Made by a program: the position numbers and the translations under genes
Part shown: in pieces, positions 10,575 through 22,299 of the stretch
Position numbering within the stretch: position 1 is the stretch's first letter
Layout: the number at the start of each line of letters is the position of its first letter
Assembly (NCBI GenBank): GCA_025617745.1
Contig: CM046869.1
Coordinates: forward strand, 16,449,168 to 16,513,167
Length of the DNA: 64,000 nucleotides
Direction of reading: 5' to 3'
Source: Heliocidaris erythrogramma
Taxonomy: Eukaryota; Echinodermata; Echinoidea; Camarodonta; Echinometridae
Notes under the pieces: model-generated
Databases searched by the model: none
Told to the model about the DNA's origin: nothing
The model's input: only the letters and a program-made list of their open reading frames with translations

Positions 10575-13500
10575 TACACAATAAAATAATTGCATCTTTT
10601 TTGGGGGGCGGTGGTGGGGGGATTGCAAGGAAGTTCCCACACTGAAGGGAGAATGCATCGAGGGCCCAAGCTTCCGGATCTCGCACTCGAGAGCAGTATC
10701 TCGGGAGGCGATGATTGAGAGATGTCACAAACAGATCTATCTCTAGAGGGACCCAGACTGAACTGAGGTAATCGAAGACCTCTTGATTCAGTGTCCACTC
10801 GGAGGGAAGGCACATGCCCCGGGACAGAAAATCTGCAATCAGATTGTCCAGGCCGGGAACATAGGAGACGATCGGAATTACTCGGTGAGACCGACACCAC
10901 CTCCAAAGCTTGGCGGTCAGAACGTTCAGAGTAGTGGAACGAGTTCCGCCTTGTCGGTTGATGTAGGCAGCGACAGAGGTGTTGTCCATCAAAACCAGGA
11001 CGGAGCGACCTACAATCATGTTCCCAAAATGACAGAGAGACATGAAGACTGCCATCAACTCCAATACATTGATGTGGGGCAAGGTGCACAGGTGTGACCA
11101 GTCCCCTGAGACCACCTGGTCCGAACAATGGCCGCCCCACCCCAGAAGAAAAGCATCCGTCGAGATGGTGACTGACGGAAGGGGCGTGCGAAGAGACTTG
11201 CCTTGAAGAAGGAACGACTCTTTCGACCAGGGAATAAGCAGGCTTTTGATTTCCCCGGTGAGAGGAATCCACACCTTGAGAGAGTCTACACTGGGCTACA
11301 CTGAAATTGGAATGGCCTCATATGAAGCCAACAGTCTTGGAGGACATCCACAAGGCTCCATAAGTGGCCCAAGAATTGAAGCCATCAGCCTGCCCGAACT
11401 CGACGTTAGAGACGAAGAGATCAAGCTAGTAAGACAATCGCTTGAACCCTCTCCCGACTGGGGCGGGCAACTTGGTTCAAGATGTCTATTTCCGCACCCA
11501 GGTAAATGGGCCTGCGGGTAGAAGTCAACTCAGACTTGTCCCAGTTGACTATGAACCCTACTCTCTGTGTGGTACAGAGAAGTAGGTCCATGTGAGACTG
11601 AAGGACGGACACAGAGCTCGCCACCAGGAGCCAGTCGTCCAGGTAAGTGAAAAGTCTCAGACCGCGATACCTGAGGAAAGCAGCTAGGGCAGAGACTACT
11701 CGAATAAAAACTCGAGGTGCCGGTTTCAGGCCGAATGGTAAGGCTTTGAACCGGAAGTTTCGCCTTGAAAGGTGAAACCTAGTAGGTCCCTTGAAGAAGG
11801 GTGTATAGGTACGTGAAAGTAAGCATCTTTCAAGTCCACCGAAATGGCCACGTCTGACGGTCTGATAGCCGGAACAATCAAGGCGAAGGTTTCCATGCGG
11901 AAACGCTCCCTTGGTATGAAGGTATTCATGACCTTCATATTCAAGATCATTCTGAGCTTCCCCGAGCGTTTGGGAATTACAAAGATAGGGGAGAGACACA
12001 GATGGGGGTGGTCTTGTACCCTTTCAATCGCGCCCTTTTCCAGCAGCTCTTGAATCTCTGTGGAGATGTGCTCTAGAAAAGGGGGCGAGAGTGTAGGAGG
12101 GTTGCGGCGGATGGCTCCGTGTGGGAGGGGCTCTGCGAGCTTTATGCAGAAGCCTCCTCGCAAGATGGAGAGCACAAACTTGTCGGTAATTTCTTCCCAG
12201 ACGGGAAGAATTACTGAACACGGCCTCCAACCCTCACCTCCAACGCTCAGTCATCAAACTCGCCGCGAATCGTGGGCGTACCCAAGTAGGCAGTCAGTCT
12301 CAGGCCAGACCTGGAATGGGCTTCCATCAGGTTTGGGAACTTCTCCGCTTTGGTGTAACTTGTACTCTTAAAGTTGGCACCAAGCCTTCCACCTCATGAA
12401 TGAGGTCATTGGAACAAGACTTTCTCGTAAAGAAATCGTGAGTGTCTTGCTGGGAGAAGGTGAAATCCCTGGCCAAGGGACGAGCCTTACCAAGAAGGGA
12501 AGGAGGCTGAGAAGCGAAGTCATTGTAGACTCGCTTAAAGTCCTCTGTAAGAGGGATGCCCTTGGAGGGACGCTCACCTTTGAAAAGGAGAGACGGATGT
12601 CCCGAATCGACCCGACTCGGCAAATACGTGTCGGGAAGATATTTCTCCAGCAGGGCTTGAGTATCTTCCGCCAGGGACCGAAAGGTCTGGGGCCGAAAGG
12701 TCTGGGGCGTAACCACAGCCTGTAAAGAGGCATCATCCTTCGAGAATCCCGACTGCGAAGCCTGATCCCAAGAAGGGCGGTTTAGGCAGTCCCAGGATTC
12801 CACCCCAGACGGAGCACCAAGTGCCGCTGGAAGGGGAGCAGCCCCAACCGGACGATCAAAAGCTGAACGTGGTCGGGAGATGCCCGCAGAGGGGTGGCAA
12901 GAGCAGAGGAACCGGATCCCAATCCACTGGAACAGTGGTGGATAACCCAAGGGAAAACCAGCGTTCCTAGCCGGACAACCAATAAAACCGGATTCGGGAA
13001 CCGGAAACCGAACCGGATCCGGTATCCGAACCGGAACTGGAACTGGTACCCGAACCGGATCCGAAACCGGATCCGGACCTGGGAGGGTACAGGTATCCCC
13101 CCTTCCCCCAGGGGGGGAGGGGTTGGAGTCAGGCGTGGTGGGGGGTACGGACATAGAGTCCGACCAACCACTCTTCTCCACAATGATCTTCAGATAATTC
13201 AGAAGAGCATGGGAGACGCCCGACTCAGAAGAAGTAGTCACCCTCGGAGGGCTAACCCGCTTCTTCTTGGCCTCCCCTGACACAGTTGGTAAAGACTCGG
13301 TCGATGTCGAGGGGAGAGAGTCCGCCCCGCCGGCCGGCTGGGCAGGACCCTGGCGCTTACGTTTCTTGGGCAGACGAGCATGATTACCGCCCGCACTCAC
13401 TCTCCCTGTTATACAAGTCTCTATCCCCGAGAGAGATATTGGCCTAGTGCGGCACTCACTCTCCCGGTTTATCCCGCATGAGTTGGTTGTCAATACAGAC

Positions 13501-13830
13501 GACAAACTCATCACAGGGCGAACCTTACACGAGGTACGAGACGGAGACCTCGACATGGCTGAAAATAAGACAAGCAAAAAATATAGAACTATATATGACA
13601 ACAACCAACTCACAATACGGAGTGGGAAGGAGGTTGACTTAGGAAAAGTCTGATACACCAAAATGTGTGTAAAAGCTTGGTGAACGGGATTTTTATTGCG
13701 AAAAGCAACCAAAAATGCTTTTGGAGGTAAAAATCTCGCAATTTAGGCTAAGACTTCTCTGACGGGCGAGAAAGGAAGAGGAAGAGCATGGCGGCTGCGC
13801 GATCATGATTGGTGGACGGGGAGCGATCTG
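10575..13830 (-). mobile_element. DIRS-like retroelement (gag-like, RT, RNase H), broken
   Basis: A tyrosine-recombinase-type (DIRS) retroelement fossil on the minus strand. Parts in order: a presumed 5' end near 13.77-13.83 kb; a gag-like ORF at about 12330-13560 with basic Lys/Arg motifs, Pro/Val/Arg minisatellite text and a Trp-containing helical segment; a reverse transcriptase with the DIRS-typical DLKDAYFHVPIHP motif and a TYLDDWLL catalytic box; and an RNase H with DAFLLGWGG, HINVLELMA, DNTSVAAYINRQGG and ADFLSR motifs. The methyltransferase and tyrosine recombinase that follow in whole DIRS elements are missing, since the copy ends at a G-rich junction near 10.57 kb. It is incomplete and carries a few breaks within the remaining coding parts. 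The motifs are still easy to read, so it is of moderate age. Confidence 0.85.
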
Positions 13831-13845
13831 ATCCGCCAAACGGTT

Positions 13846-14047
13846 TTGAAGTTATCGCAAGAACGAACCATTTTTATGTATATACATGTAATGACCTCTA
13901 TGACCTTTGACCTTTAGACCCCAAAATCTAATCAGTTCATCGTCCCCATATGCATACATGGGCCAAGTTACAAACTGATCCAAAAAAGAACGGTTTTGAA
14001 GTTATCGCGAGAACGAAAAGGGGACAGACGGACGACCGGAAAACTTA
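13846..14047. repeat. Two-copy repeat with ACGGTTTTGAAGTTATCGC
   Basis: The word ACGGTTTTGAAGTTATCGCRA occurs twice about 145 bp apart, with TGACCTTTGACCTTTAGACC between. It is similar in style to the satellite fields at 9.3 and 31.8 kb and probably a fragment of a dispersed tandem-repeat family. Confidence 0.5.
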
Positions 14048-14048
14048 A

Positions 14049-14180
14049 TGGCCCGAATTCACAAAGGTGGTTTCAGTCAAAACCATGGTTTCAACAGTGG
14101 TTTGAAACCATGGTTTAGACCATGGATTCAAATCTGCGATTCACAAAGGTGGTTTCAAGTAAAACCATGGTTTCACCCAC
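14049..14180. mobile_element. Partial MITE end, GGCCCGAATTC family
   Basis: Starts GGCCCGAATTCACAAAGGTG and contains repeated AACCATGGTTT words, matching in design the complete MITE at 50779-51090 (GGCCCGTATTCTGAA start). No opposite end was found downstream, so it is a half element or solo terminus. Confidence 0.45.
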
Positions 14181-14905
14181 AGATTTTACGTCATCATTTT
14201 GAGTCAACTGTTTAGAGTGGTCTTAACCAATCAGAGTGCAGCATTTAGGCTGCAGATATCATCAACCGGCCGGATGATCATGATCGATCGTGAAGGCTGC
14301 GGAAAGAAATTTTCTCGCAACAAAAATTGAGGAGCTAGCATACTTTCCCAGAGTTCAAGCTAGAAGGAAATCTTAAGTAATTTACCGATTCCAAGTGATA
14401 TCTAATTTAAAAATTTCTTTTCTTCTCATCTGTACGTATCGTGTTGCGCAGAAAATTAAAAAATACTTCATAAAAGCATGCTGTTTGGAGCCTAGCGCCA
14501 GTATGCAGCTGGTGGAGAAAAAAAAATCTCCACTACTTAGTATCCAGCATGTATTATTTTGTATGGACATTCAGCAAAATTTCACCATTATTGGGGAGTC
14601 GATGAACAAGACATTGCATATTTTAATTGGTTGCTAAAAATCAACGGTGACAACGCCCATGCACATAGGCCTGCCCTAGTCTATTTATTCCAATTCCAGA
14701 GTCCGACTCAAGGCTAGTTGAGTTATGAATTATGAATGAATGATTCAAAAAATTAGGTGGTCAATAACATGTCAACGTCCAGACTCTGCTCGAGATCCTG
14801 GTTTAAAAGCAAGATCTATTCAATCTTTCACCCAAATTGATTTTTAGTAAAATGAGACCAAGGGAACAATAAATTAATATAAGTTTGACCCCCCCCCCCC
14901 CCGGA
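14181..14905. other. No gene seen
   Basis: AT-rich DNA with only short ORFs that match no recognised family. Confidence 0.4.
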
Positions 14906-14908
14906 CCC

Positions 14909-15810
14909 TGTGTGCTATGTTTGAGTTTTGCTTTGCCTTCGGCTGAAATTGTAAATGTACATTGTAGAGAATCTCAATTTTTGCGAACTTGTATACCCAT
15001 CTGTAATGTAAGATACCATTACAGGAAGGTTCACAAAAATTTAAATGCACATATAGAGTACCGAAGTGATGACGTCACAAAAAGCTATTTTTTCATTTTG
15101 ACATTTTTTTATACCATATCTCAAAGGAACCGGGTGAAAAACATCCAGAGCCCAAATTTAATGGCAATTGGCTCATTGGGCCCCGAGATATGGCCGCATG
15201 AATACCTTCTTAGCCCCATTGAAGTCGGTGTTAATTGGTCTGGTTCTAAACTGTTAAAGGGAGCGACAAGTCGCAATCTATGGGCGGTTTTACAGTTGGC
15301 TGCTCCTTTCTCTGGATCAAAGTTCAAAGCGACTTCAATTTATCGCGCGCAGTTCGCACATTGACCCAAATTTGAGTAAACAAGATCGCGCGTTATTTAT
15401 TCCAGTATTTGAATCTCATTGGTCGGTTACGTATGTAGGGATTCGAGTTAACGATCAGGCGAGGAATTCGGCAATAACATTCCTTTGGTAGCGCACGATT
15501 GGACCTGATTGTATCCGAATTTCCCCGAGTCAGGCCAACTGGTCAGGCCCATGGATTACGACTTGCCACTCCCTTTAAGAACCAGGCCAATTTACCCTGA
15601 CTTCAATGGGGCTAATTAGATATTCATATAGCCATACCTTGGGCCACCATGAATTGATTCATGTCAAATTTGATGTGTGAACATTTTCCATCATGCTCTA
15701 CCTAAATATTGTCATAAAAATACTGAAATACAAAAATCAAAATTTGATGACGTCACACTTCGGTACTCTATAAAGCAGAGCGAAGCACAAAGACGGGTTA
15801 AGCAGCACAC
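14909..15810. mobile_element. TIR element (about 0.9 kb) holding a second MITE
   Basis: Two inverted blocks mark it. The outermost are GTGTGCT words at both ends. The inner pair is TAGAGTACCGAAGT plus TGACGTCA (15055-15075 and 15745-15772). A further inner pair, GCCCCATTGAAGTC / GACTTCAATGGGGC, brackets the MITE at 15258-15574. No transposase is encoded. The TSD was not resolved. Confidence 0.6.
15258..15574. mobile_element. Kolobok-like MITE, TTAA TSD
   Basis: 317 bp with imperfect TIRs starting AGGGAGYGRCAAGTCG. It is flanked by TTAA at 15254-15257 and 15575-15578. A TTAA TSD with AGGG ends fits Kolobok; piggyBac also uses TTAA but usually starts with CCC. It has inserted in the centre of the larger TIR element and pushed its two arms apart. 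Confidence 0.65.
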
Positions 15811-16358
15811 ATTACATGTGAGGGACTGTAATGAGCGACAATTTTTTTTTGTTTTTAAAGATTTTTTTATTTTCCATTCAATGAACAAACAAAATAACAT
15901 AACATAACATATATAATATGCATCCTTAATTAACATACTTATTTACATGTAAATAATATGCATATCACAATTATGAACATTCGCAATATAAACATATAAA
16001 TTATATTACATCACATATTACAAATTGTAAAGTACCTCCAAATTCAATAACGTATACACAACCGAAAAAATATAATAACCCTGATTCAGTTAATGGAAAA
16101 AAAGAAAAAACAAAACAAAAACCCTATAACTTAAAGATAATCCCTATACCTCCATACTTAAACTGCCATGCCCCCACCTCCCTCTCCCTCTCTCCCTTTC
16201 CCGAACGACATCTCGTTCCTCAGTGTTCAACCTCCCCTCCCTCCCCCCACCTTCATCCGCCTTCCTATGCCCATACTCAAAAATTAACCCTATAAAGATA
16301 ATTTCAACAATGAACCAGGCTAACTCTATTCATTGAAATTGCGTCTGCCTCAGCATCC

Positions 16359-16754
16359 CTAGTAAATAAACTTATCCCATTTTCTGAAATGACTTGGTAA
16401 TAATCCTCTTTCTTCCGCTAATTTTCTTTCTTCTTTTTTGTCCTCTTGAATTTTTGTCTTTATCTCATTACAAGTAGGGGGTTTTCTTTTAACTCTACTA
16501 TCGATAAATATCATGTACTTTATCTTAATTATTATATGATTCAATAATTGCTCTTCTCCTATATTTGATCTGTGCACCCCAATATGAACACCTTTCCAGT
16601 CTATGTTTGAAATATTCGGAAGTTGAAAAAAGTTACCACATTCATTCCATAATATTTTTATCCGTTCACAAGTAAAAAATAAATGATTATAGGTTTCCTC
16701 CTCTTTATGACAAAAAGAGCATAAATTGTCTGCTATAATCTTAAATAGGTACAA
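16359..16754 (-). CDS. LINE ORF2 C-terminal zinc-motif domain
   Basis: Encodes the end of ORF2. It contains a CSFCHKEEETYNHLFFTC motif, the Cys/His pattern seen after the RT in many L1-like LINEs (zf-RVT-like), then a Trp-rich helical tail ending in RKWDKFIY. It lies in the -1 frame relative to the upstream RT block, and the two frames overlap at 16733-16754. The overlap holds ACA AAA AAC, that is, an A AAA AAC heptamer in the zero frame. This is a canonical slippery site, and slipping at it would give exactly the expected continuation. The second LINE copy at 62.85 kb has the same six-A run. It could instead be a one-base deletion inherited by both. Confidence 0.75.
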   Translation of the reverse strand: MYLFKIIADNLCSFCHKEEETYNHLFFTCERIKILWNECGNFFQLPNISNIDWKGVHIGVHRSNIGEEQLLNHIIIKIKYMIFIDSRVKRKPPTCNEIKTKIQEDKKEERKLAEERGLLPSHFRKWDKFIY

Positions 16755-18910
16755 ATGTTTTTTGTGTAGACTATATTGTGTAACATTTTAAACTGAAATT
16801 CTCTGAGTCTACTGTTTAAAGTAGACTTCCGAGGTCTCAAAAAAATCAAAGAGGTATCCTTTTTTGAAAAATTATACATTTCCTCTAATTTTTGTATAGC
16901 TTTTGGTTTTTCTGTTCTCATGTTTAACAAAGCCTCATATATTCTTTTTGATGTAATATCTTGTAGGGAAAAACATTTACCTTTAAATTGAAATTCCAAG
17001 TTCAAACCACTATCTTTGACCGCATAATCATTCTTTTTCAAAAAACCTTTCCAAACATATGGAATATTCTTAAAAATTTCTAATATCTTGTTTATTTCCA
17101 ATTGATCTAGACCCATTCTTTGAAGGTTTGAATTAGATTTCACTTTTCCTTCTTCATCTACTATATGATGGAGTTTATAAACATTCTTTAAGAATAATCT
17201 TTCATCAAAATAAGTTTCTCCATCCAATCGTATGAACATATTATTAAAGATCAACTCATTTCTTTTGTTTATTTCTTCTTTAAGCAAAAAGTGTTTCTTA
17301 TTCAACCACACCTCTATCATATCTTTATAAAATTCTGGCAATGGGAACTCTACTAAATTCATTCTGGTATTACTAAAAAATATTAACAATCCTCCGGCTT
17401 TCCGAGCTAAATATCTATAATATTGTTTCCATTTCATATTTGGATCCCCCAATATAAGCTTTTTAATCCACATAATTCTTTGCACCTTGATGAATAATTG
17501 AAAATCAGTCATTTTGAGACCACCACTGTCATAATTTAAATAAACACTATTTCTCTTGATTTTATCTTTCCCACCCCATAAGAAATAAAAAATAACTCTG
17601 TTCAGCTCCTGCACTAACCATGTCGGTACAACGGTTAGTGAAGAAACATATATTAGTTTGGATAGCACAAAAGTTTTAATAAGCTGGATTTTACCCATTA
17701 ACGTCAAATCTCTCTGCTTCCACCACGTGAAAATTTTCTTTATTTTACTAAGTATTTCTTTATAATTGATTCTTTCCTGACTTTCTCTATTCAATGAAAA
17801 ATATATACCAAGAATCTTAACTATCTGCTCTACTTTGCCGAAGGGTAATACTACATCACTTTCTTTATGGGGTCCCAATAACATTATAAAGGTTTTATCC
17901 TTATTCATTTTCAACCCTGACGTTTCCGAAAAAAACTCAAACAGCTTATCTAACTTCCTAATCGAATAAACATCTTGAACAAAAATCGTCATATCATCTG
18001 CATATAATATTTGTTTGACTTCTGTATCCCCAAACCTAATTCCATGAATTTCTGGTTCAAGCCTTATTTTGTTAGCTAATATTTCAATACATAATATAAA
18101 AAGATAAGGGGATAAAGGATCCCCTTGTCTTACTCCTCTCTTAATGTCAAAGTAACCTGTTGAAATATTACCATTAAAAACACAACTTTCAGCCTTTTTA
18201 TACAAGGTCTTAACCCACTTGCAAAACGAAGGTCCAAAACCAAAAGCTTGTAATACTTTGTACAAAAAACAATGTGACACTGAATCAAAGGCTTTTTCAA
18301 AATCAATAGCCAATAAATATGCCGATATATTATGTTTTGTTGTGTGATAAATCATATCGTCTATAAGTCTAATGGCTTCCCCAATATTTCTTCCCTTTAA
18401 ATATCCCACCTGATCCACTTTGATTATTTCATGTAAAACTTCCTTAATCCTTATTGATAGAACTTTTGCCAAAATTTTGTAGTCTACATTAAGTAATGAG
18501 ATAGGTCGGTAATTTTTAATTTGTAATGAATCTTTTCCCTCTTTATGAATTGAAGTTATAACTGCTTGTCTTTGTGAAGGTGAGAGTTCTTCTCTAATAA
18601 AAGCATTATTTAAAGCTTCAAGTAAAACATCCCCAATCACCGGCCAAAACAATATATAAAATTCCGCACTCAGCCCATCATTTCCTGGTGATTTATTCAT
18701 TTTCATCTCTTTTAAAGCAGCTAAACATTCACCTTCTGTAATTTTCCCTTCACATGCTTTCATCGATTCTAATGATAATTTTGGTATATCATGGAATAAA
18801 ATGTTATCATCGACATCTTTATCCTCTCTTTTTGAATATAACTTACTATAAAATTTTTTAATTTCAGCTTTTATTTCGAATTGATCAAAACTTATATCAC
18901 TTCCTATTAA
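16733..18910 (-). CDS. LINE reverse transcriptase domain (ORF2 part)
   Basis: Encodes the RT and thumb/connection region of an L1/Tx1-type ORF2. Visible motifs in order: KNYRPISLLNVDYKILAK, VGYLKGRNIGEAIRLI, AYLLAIDFEKAFDSV (RT motif A), RRGVRQGDPLSP-like (IKRGVRQGDPLSPYLF, motif B) and LYADDMTIF (catalytic YADD, motif C, near 18.0 kb). It then runs through a long C-terminal region typical of this clade to about 16.75 kb. Function: target-primed reverse transcription of the element RNA. The N-terminal boundary at 18910 is the insertion site of the Harbinger-like element. The few residues upstream (18911-18937) are read from that element's TIR and are not native. Confidence 0.9.
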   Translation of the reverse strand, partial: LIGSDISFDQFEIKAEIKKFYSKLYSKREDKDVDDNILFHDIPKLSLESMKACEGKITEGECLAALKEMKMNKSPGNDGLSAEFYILFWPVIGDVLLEALNNAFIREELSPSQRQAVITSIHKEGKDSLQIKNYRPISLLNVDYKILAKVLSIRIKEVLHEIIKVDQVGYLKGRNIGEAIRLIDDMIYHTTKHNISAYLLAIDFEKAFDSVSHCFLYKVLQAFGFGPSFCKWVKTLYKKAESCVFNGNISTGYFDIKRGVRQGDPLSPYLFILCIEILANKIRLEPEIHGIRFGDTEVKQILYADDMTIFVQDVYSIRKLDKLFEFFSETSGLKMNKDKTFIMLLGPHKESDVVLPFGKVEQIVKILGIYFSLNRESQERINYKEILSKIKKIFTWWKQRDLTLMGKIQLIKTFVLSKLIYVSSLTVVPTWLVQELNRVIFYFLWGGKDKIKRNSVYLNYDSGGLKMTDFQLFIKVQRIMWIKKLILGDPNMKWKQYYRYLARKAGGLLIFFSNTRMNLVEFPLPEFYKDMIEVWLNKKHFLLKEEINKRNELIFNNMFIRLDGETYFDERLFLKNVYKLHHIVDEEGKVKSNSNLQRMGLDQLEINKILEIFKNIPYVWKGFLKKNDYAVKDSGLNLEFQFKGKCFSLQDITSKRIYEALLNMRTEKPKAIQKLEEMYNFSKKDTSLIFLRPRKSTLNSRLREFQFKMLHNIVYTKNICTYLRL

Positions 18911-20075
18911 GGGAGACCATCCAAATTCATCGACCATTCAGAATGCATCCGGAATGGTCCCCTAAAAATCCATTGTCTTGCTCATCCCCATTCTGGCCTG
19001 CGTTTAGAATGCGGTACTTAACTCCGCGCTATGGAGGATTACATCCGGAATGGGGTCAGAATGGTGTTAGAATGGTGTCAGAATGGGTATGTTCCGGAAT
19101 GCTCCGAGAATGCGCCACTCAATCCAGAACACGCTATTGTTCACAGTACAGCAAGGAAGAGCTATTCAGCCAGCGCAGCCGGCGCGGCCGATCGCTGATC
19201 TGTCTTTTTCATGCCGCGCGCGCCGCGATATCGATCGATGCCTTTTTGAAGTGATCGCGGACATACTTCGGAAAGCAAATGAAAAACACGCGAACCCGTC
19301 TGATATTATTTTGGGAAAAATAACATGATTCTGAAAACAAATCAGTGACGTATCATATTTTAAACGACTTATAAAACTTGCACAACATGTTATTACTTTT
19401 GATCATTCTGTGTCGATGTAAATTTGTGTGTTTGTGAATTTCATCAACGATGTTTGAAAATGGTTTACAGTCATGATGACAGGTGGCCCCGGAATTGGAA
19501 CACTATACGCATGCATTCGGGCTGCTGCCGCGTGATTCCAGTGATGCAGAGAAAATGATGAAATTATGGAAACATAAAAATACGTCTGTGAAATAAGCTT
19601 GTCAGTTCTTGAGAGGGGTGATTTCGTATTTGTTTGGTTCTTTTCTCTTTCAATGGAATTTGATATTGTGATATTATTTCGCCGAAATTCAATGGCCATA
19701 TTAATAAGTTCTTAACACAAATGTCAAGCAGAATATTTTTTCATTTTTAATTTTTTGTATGATTCATTTGATATCATAATTATCATAAAATTTCACTCAT
19801 TATCATCTTTATATTATATAGCTCTAGCGACCGGGAAAGAGGGAAAGTGAAGGGAAAGTCAAAACAAAAATCAAACATCCACCACTTTCTGTGACTTCCT
19901 ACATTCGCATTAAATTTTCTGAGGACCCCCCACCCCCCTAAAAAAGGATGCAAGTGCCCCTCAACTCAGTGACTAGGCTACAGAGATCGTCTTCGTATTT
20001 ATCTTTTATTTGGAGGGGGTGGGAGGATGGGAGGGGAGATATGCTGCTGAATTTCTTTCTACAGTAGCATGAAAA

Positions 20076-21440
20076 TAGTCTGTCAGATATGCGTCGGGCT
20101 TTCTGGCAAGTAATGAAGTATACTGATCGCGTTATGGAGACGGGCAATCGGCGAAGGCCGGCAGTAGCCCAAACCTGGGTCCGCTTTACTGCGGCAGCCC
20201 GAACGCTACGCGTTTGGGCTGCGATCAGCAGTCATTAGAAAGGTTGGATGCCTCATAAATCCAAGCTCGTATGTCAAAATTATACCATGAAATATGACAT
20301 AACTTCATTTGAAGATGCTTTAGGTAATTACAATACTGTCCGGATAACTGTCGTCTTTCTTTTCGACGAGAATGATATAAAAAGCCTATTAATTTCCCGG
20401 ATCCTGTACTAAAATTTTTCGGAGGCCGATGTATAGTTTGCAATACGCATGCGCGTCCGTATATTTTTTTACATACGTTCGAATTCTCGCTCGAGAGAGA
20501 CGAGAGGGAGGATTACAATTGAGTGAAAAAGGTGACATTTTATTGATTCTATACATTTCTGAGGAAGAGCTGATCTGCGGAAGGTCTGTTTAGGTAAGTG
20601 GCAGGACATATATGATACTTTGATTGAAAAAATAGTCCCTACGATACAACTATACATTGTCATTTGCCCATGTAATTGTGAGACGCACGGAATAGTAGTG
20701 GTTTCCCTCAAAACGTCCCGGGGCTGAGTTTATAAGTATAACTTCCACGATAGCTGGATTAGAGGCGTACGCATGCGGTACAATGACATTGACAATGATT
20801 TTATTTCTGACGGCCCCTCCTGTGGGCATGGAAGAGATCATAAATAAAACGGCAATATCTGGCATAAGAAAAATACAAAGAAAAATACAAAGAATACGTA
20901 CTGGGAATAATGAACATATGTACAGGCAATATGTCACAAAATAAAGTGTATTTTTATTAGCCAACCTACACCCATACACCACAACACCCAGTTGGAAAGA
21001 ATGTACCGTAGTCTAGAATAATGCGTTATTATGATTAGTTAAAAATAAGATGTGATACTGGATACAAACTTCGATACAGCAACAGTGCAGTAAATTATTA
21101 CATACTTGCATACAGACTATATTAAGCCACTCCAACAAAATAGGGAGTTGTAGCGTATTATGAATTTTGTACTAGTACAGGACGGAAAAAATCGGAACTT
21201 GAAAATATTTGATTGGTTGAATAAAAGGAGGTCGATCACCAAATAAGGCTAGTTTATGAATCATGCATGGCATACCCTCCTCTCACATTCGATATTTAAA
21301 ACATATATGAATAATGATGAGTTCACCAGCGATGATACTTGCTTGGGCTAACGCCCTCGCCCATTGTCCGTATTGTCTCCATAGTTTACGTAACGCAATT
21401 AGTATACTTGCCAGAAAGCCCGGCGCATATCGCATAGGCT
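20076..21440. mobile_element. TIR-bounded segment inside the Harbinger-like element
   Basis: Inverted arms of about 85-100 bp, each containing GCGYCGGGCTTTCTGGCAAG and a GTATACT block (20086-20175 and 21345-21440). The interior has no recognised gene. A TSD was not identified. Confidence 0.55.
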
Positions 21441-22299
21441 AGCATGAAAAAAAAAAATCACAGCAGGTCATAAATCATTAACTGGGTCAATGACATTGAG
21501 AGACTCTTGGGAGCCATTGTCTGGCAAGTTGTTGATATCACTGCGGTTATTTATAAATAGTATGCGCGCGCGCGGGTAGATCAAACAAGCCTTTTCCCCG
21601 AAATAATTTGTAAAAAGTAAGAGAGGGGGGGGGGGGGGGGGAGTTACATAAAGTCGCGTTGTATTGACGGATTGATGGAGCTATAGAAAAAGGGTAAAAT
21701 GAGCTCAGAAAGAGGGGATCATGCAAAAGCAAGGAGAGAAATATCGTTAAAATGAGTTGAGTTAATTCATTTACTTTTTGGGAATTTGTTGATAGCCGAT
21801 GCCTCTTGCAATTTTAAGGGTGCTATCGTGTTTCCTTATGTTATTCTTTGTTTTTATCAAGAATAATCACCCTTTTCTTATGGCTTTTATTCTGTCAGCT
21901 TTTCATTCAACTTTTCCGATGTTTCTCTTTAATTTGTCATTTTATTCTCTTTCTATCTGTCACGTTGACACGATTCCATTTTATTTCTCTCCTCTCCATG
22001 TTTCTATTCCGCTCTCACAGTGTTTGCCCTCTATTTTACGCTCAAGCGGTGTGCTAAAAATATAAAAGATTCGGAAAAAAGTATGAACCTTCAAAAGAAT
22101 TAACTCTATTTCATATTTCGGACTATCAATTATTTTATCTGGTGATCTCCTCTTTCACCTCGCGGTCGCCGCTCTATTCTGTCGTCTTTCGTTTACATTG
22201 TTTCATTATAAATAGACGGGTTGTTACCATAAATATAGTATAAACATGAAAAAAGGTTATATACACATAACTTCACTGATTCTCATCATTGTAGTTATT

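Noticed and set aside
10190-10658. Pro-rich frames near the DIRS-like 3' side
   Set aside because: Poly-G/poly-C tracts read as Pro runs; low complexity.
12396-12725. Plus-strand frames opposite the DIRS-like gag-like region
   Set aside because: Antisense shadows of the minus-strand coding sequence.
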